Shown piece after piece: positions 11,272-12,532 of a DNA stretch of 12,532 nt. The translations under genes were made by a program, and so were the position numbers. Location: positions 1-12,532 of the forward strand of contig DATIHT010000090.1 of NCBI GenBank assembly GCA_035480415.1, in the 5' to 3' direction. A model generated the notes under the pieces. It worked only from the letters and a program-made list of their open reading frames with translations. It searched no databases and was not told the DNA's origin. Numbering within the stretch: position 1 is the stretch's first letter; every line of letters starts with the position of its first letter. The DNA is from DATIHT01 sp035480415. GTDB lineage: Bacteria; Patescibacteriota; Microgenomatia; Curtissbacterales; GWA2-41-24.

Positions 11272-12532
11272 TTATCGAGGGAGGATTTTTTTGAAAAATC
11301 CGAGGCCCTTGGAAAGGACATTTTTTATCTCTATTTTGCCAACCAGCGGCAGACGAACATCTTCCTGTTGAAACTGCGCACCATAAACAACCAACCCCAA
11401 ACTTGCAGAATATGCAGGTGAAGAGATTTCTTCGATTAAACCGGTTGCTCCTTGCGGGCTGCCAATTCGAACAGGCATTCCAAGTTCCTGCCGGGCCAAA
11501 TCTGCAATGCCGCTTGTCGAGGCGCCGCCACCTGTAAGTACTACCCCAGACGGTGTAAGCCCGCCTGTCTGGGATTTTTGAATTTCCAGTTTTACCATAT
11601 TTAAAATCTCGCGAAGCCTTGGTTTCATTATGCCGTCTACTAAGGTTTTTTTAGAAACCTGTCTTAGGTCTTCTTCTATATGAAGCGAGCCAACATCCAA
11701 CTGATCGGATTCTCTTTTGTCGCGCGGGACGCCGGAAGAATCCGGCTCGACGGCAACTGTAGGCGGCGCCGAAAGTGCCAGTTTAATTTTTTCTGCAGAT
11801 TCTAAAGATACTCTTAGCCCAATTGCCAAATCGTTAGTGACATTTCTGGCCCCAACCGGCAAAACACTGCTGTAGATCGGCGCACCTTCTGTGAATATTG
11901 AAACGTCTGTCGTGCCGCCGCCAAAATCAACAAGAATTACGCCCAGTTCCCGTTCGGTGTCTGTTAACACAGAATATGAAGATGCCAGGCCGGAGAAAAC
12001 CATTCCTTCTACGTCCACGCCTACCTGGCTTATACATTTGGCAATGTTTCTAAGTGTTGTTGCCGCACCTGTCACCATATGAGTTTCAACTTCCAGTCTG
12101 ACACCGGTCATACCGATAGGGTCTTTAATTCCGGCCTGGGAATCGACTATAAAATTTCTGGGAATAACGTGAAGAATTTCTTTTGTTGAAGGAAGCGAAA
12201 TGGCCCTTGCGGCTTCGACCACTCTTGCCACATCGTCTTCTGTGATTTCACCATTTGGATTGGCAACGGCAACAACTCCTTTGGAGTTTTGCGATTCTAC
12301 ATGAGTGCCATCCACAGAAACAAATGCTGCGCCCACAGAATAGCCTGCCATACGCTCTGCTGCCTCCAGCGATTGGGTAATGCTTGCAACCGCCTCGTCG
12401 ATATCAACAACCTGGCCTTTTCTTAAACCACGACTCGCGGCTGTTGCGACTCCAATTACATGAATTTTGGATTCATCTTCTACAGTTGCAATTACAGTGC
12501 TGATTTTAGAGGATCCTACGTCTATTCCAACT
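11272..12532 (-). CDS. ftsA: Cell division protein FtsA, N-terminus beyond the window edge
   Basis: FtsA is the actin-like ATPase that anchors FtsZ to the membrane. The frame stays open from the internal ATG at 12349-12351 to the right edge. It adds 60 codons that begin VGIDVGSSKISTVIA, the phosphate-1 loop, so only a few residues are missing. In the visible 419 residues the FtsA-specific 1C subdomain follows the opening, and phosphate-2 is VDFGGGTTDV (201-210). A 2B region carries a charged insert (VPRDKRESDQ, 268-277), and the adenosine motif is VLTGGGASTSGIADLA (331-346). The C-terminal segment LSKGLGFFKKILPR (406-419) is the amphipathic membrane-targeting helix, confirming an intact end. 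It is the first gene of the division cluster in the window. The stop TAA is at 11272-11274. Confidence 0.97.
   Translation of the reverse strand, partial: VGIDVGSSKISTVIATVEDESKIHVIGVATAASRGLRKGQVVDIDEAVASITQSLEAAERMAGYSVGAAFVSVDGTHVESQNSKGVVAVANPNGEITEDDVARVVEAARAISLPSTKEILHVIPRNFIVDSQAGIKDPIGMTGVRLEVETHMVTGAATTLRNIAKCISQVGVDVEGMVFSGLASSYSVLTDTERELGVILVDFGGGTTDVSIFTEGAPIYSSVLPVGARNVTNDLAIGLRVSLESAEKIKLALSAPPTVAVEPDSSGVPRDKRESDQLDVGSLHIEEDLRQVSKKTLVDGIMKPRLREILNMVKLEIQKSQTGGLTPSGVVLTGGGASTSGIADLARQELGMPVRIGSPQGATGLIEEISSPAYSASLGLVVYGAQFQQEDVRLPLVGKIEIKNVLSKGLGFFKKILPR

Noticed and set aside
11283..11301. Hairpin GGATTTTT/AAAAATCC at the 3' end of ftsA as a terminator
   Set aside because: It lies inside the coding sequence of the amphipathic helix, is almost all A/T pairs, and has no T-run following on the minus strand.
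12349..12351. Internal ATG as the start of ftsA
   Set aside because: The frame continues upstream with the essential phosphate-1 loop GIDVGSSK, so the true start lies beyond the window.

Overview
The window looks like a chromosomal segment of a Candidate Phyla Radiation (Patescibacteria) bacterium, probably Microgenomates-like. This is inferred from protein style, not proven: compact genes, a moderately AT-rich composition, secreted proteins with long Pro/Gln/Ser tails, DUF5667/DUF5666-type modules, a YggT-like protein, and a small bacterial-PH-like protein of a type I associate with these genomes. There is no rRNA, tRNA, CRISPR array, insertion sequence or phage gene. All fourteen visible stop codons are TAA (10) or TAG (4), and no frame needs TGA read as an amino acid.

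Left part (1-3094, all minus strand). A CutA-family gene runs off the left edge. An MFS_3-type exporter lies upstream of it, and an unusual 14-base direct repeat sits between the two. Next comes a 58-codon membrane-protein gene with its own promoter, strong ribosome binding site and perfect-stem terminator. A two-gene unit follows: an unrecognised 175-residue protein and a family-4-like uracil-DNA glycosylase that lacks two of the four iron-sulfur cysteines.

Middle (3111-7515, minus strand). Three tightly spaced genes form an envelope operon: a 774-residue serine hydrolase of the beta-lactamase/D-Ala-D-Ala peptidase fold fused to DUF5667- and DUF5666-like regions and a disordered tail; a membrane-anchored polysaccharide deacetylase; and a secreted Pro/Gln-rich protein. 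A promoter with an extended -10 precedes the first gene.

Plus-strand block (7566-9393). This starts divergently from the operon and holds four small genes, three of them membrane proteins: an unknown multi-pass protein, a YggT-like protein, a LapA-domain-like protein with a coiled coil, and a PH-like protein overlapping the LapA-like gene. It converges on ftsZ.

Right part (9406-12532, minus strand). This is the cell-division locus: ftsA (start beyond the edge), then an unrecognised single-pass membrane protein, then ftsZ with an intact FtsA-binding C-terminal peptide. The inserted membrane protein is the best candidate here for an undescribed division or envelope factor.

A window-wide theme is translation start. 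Only two genes have a clear Shine-Dalgarno sequence. Several others have a -10 hexamer, often an extended TGn -10, placed 6-10 bases before the start codon, which suggests leaderless or near-leaderless mRNAs.
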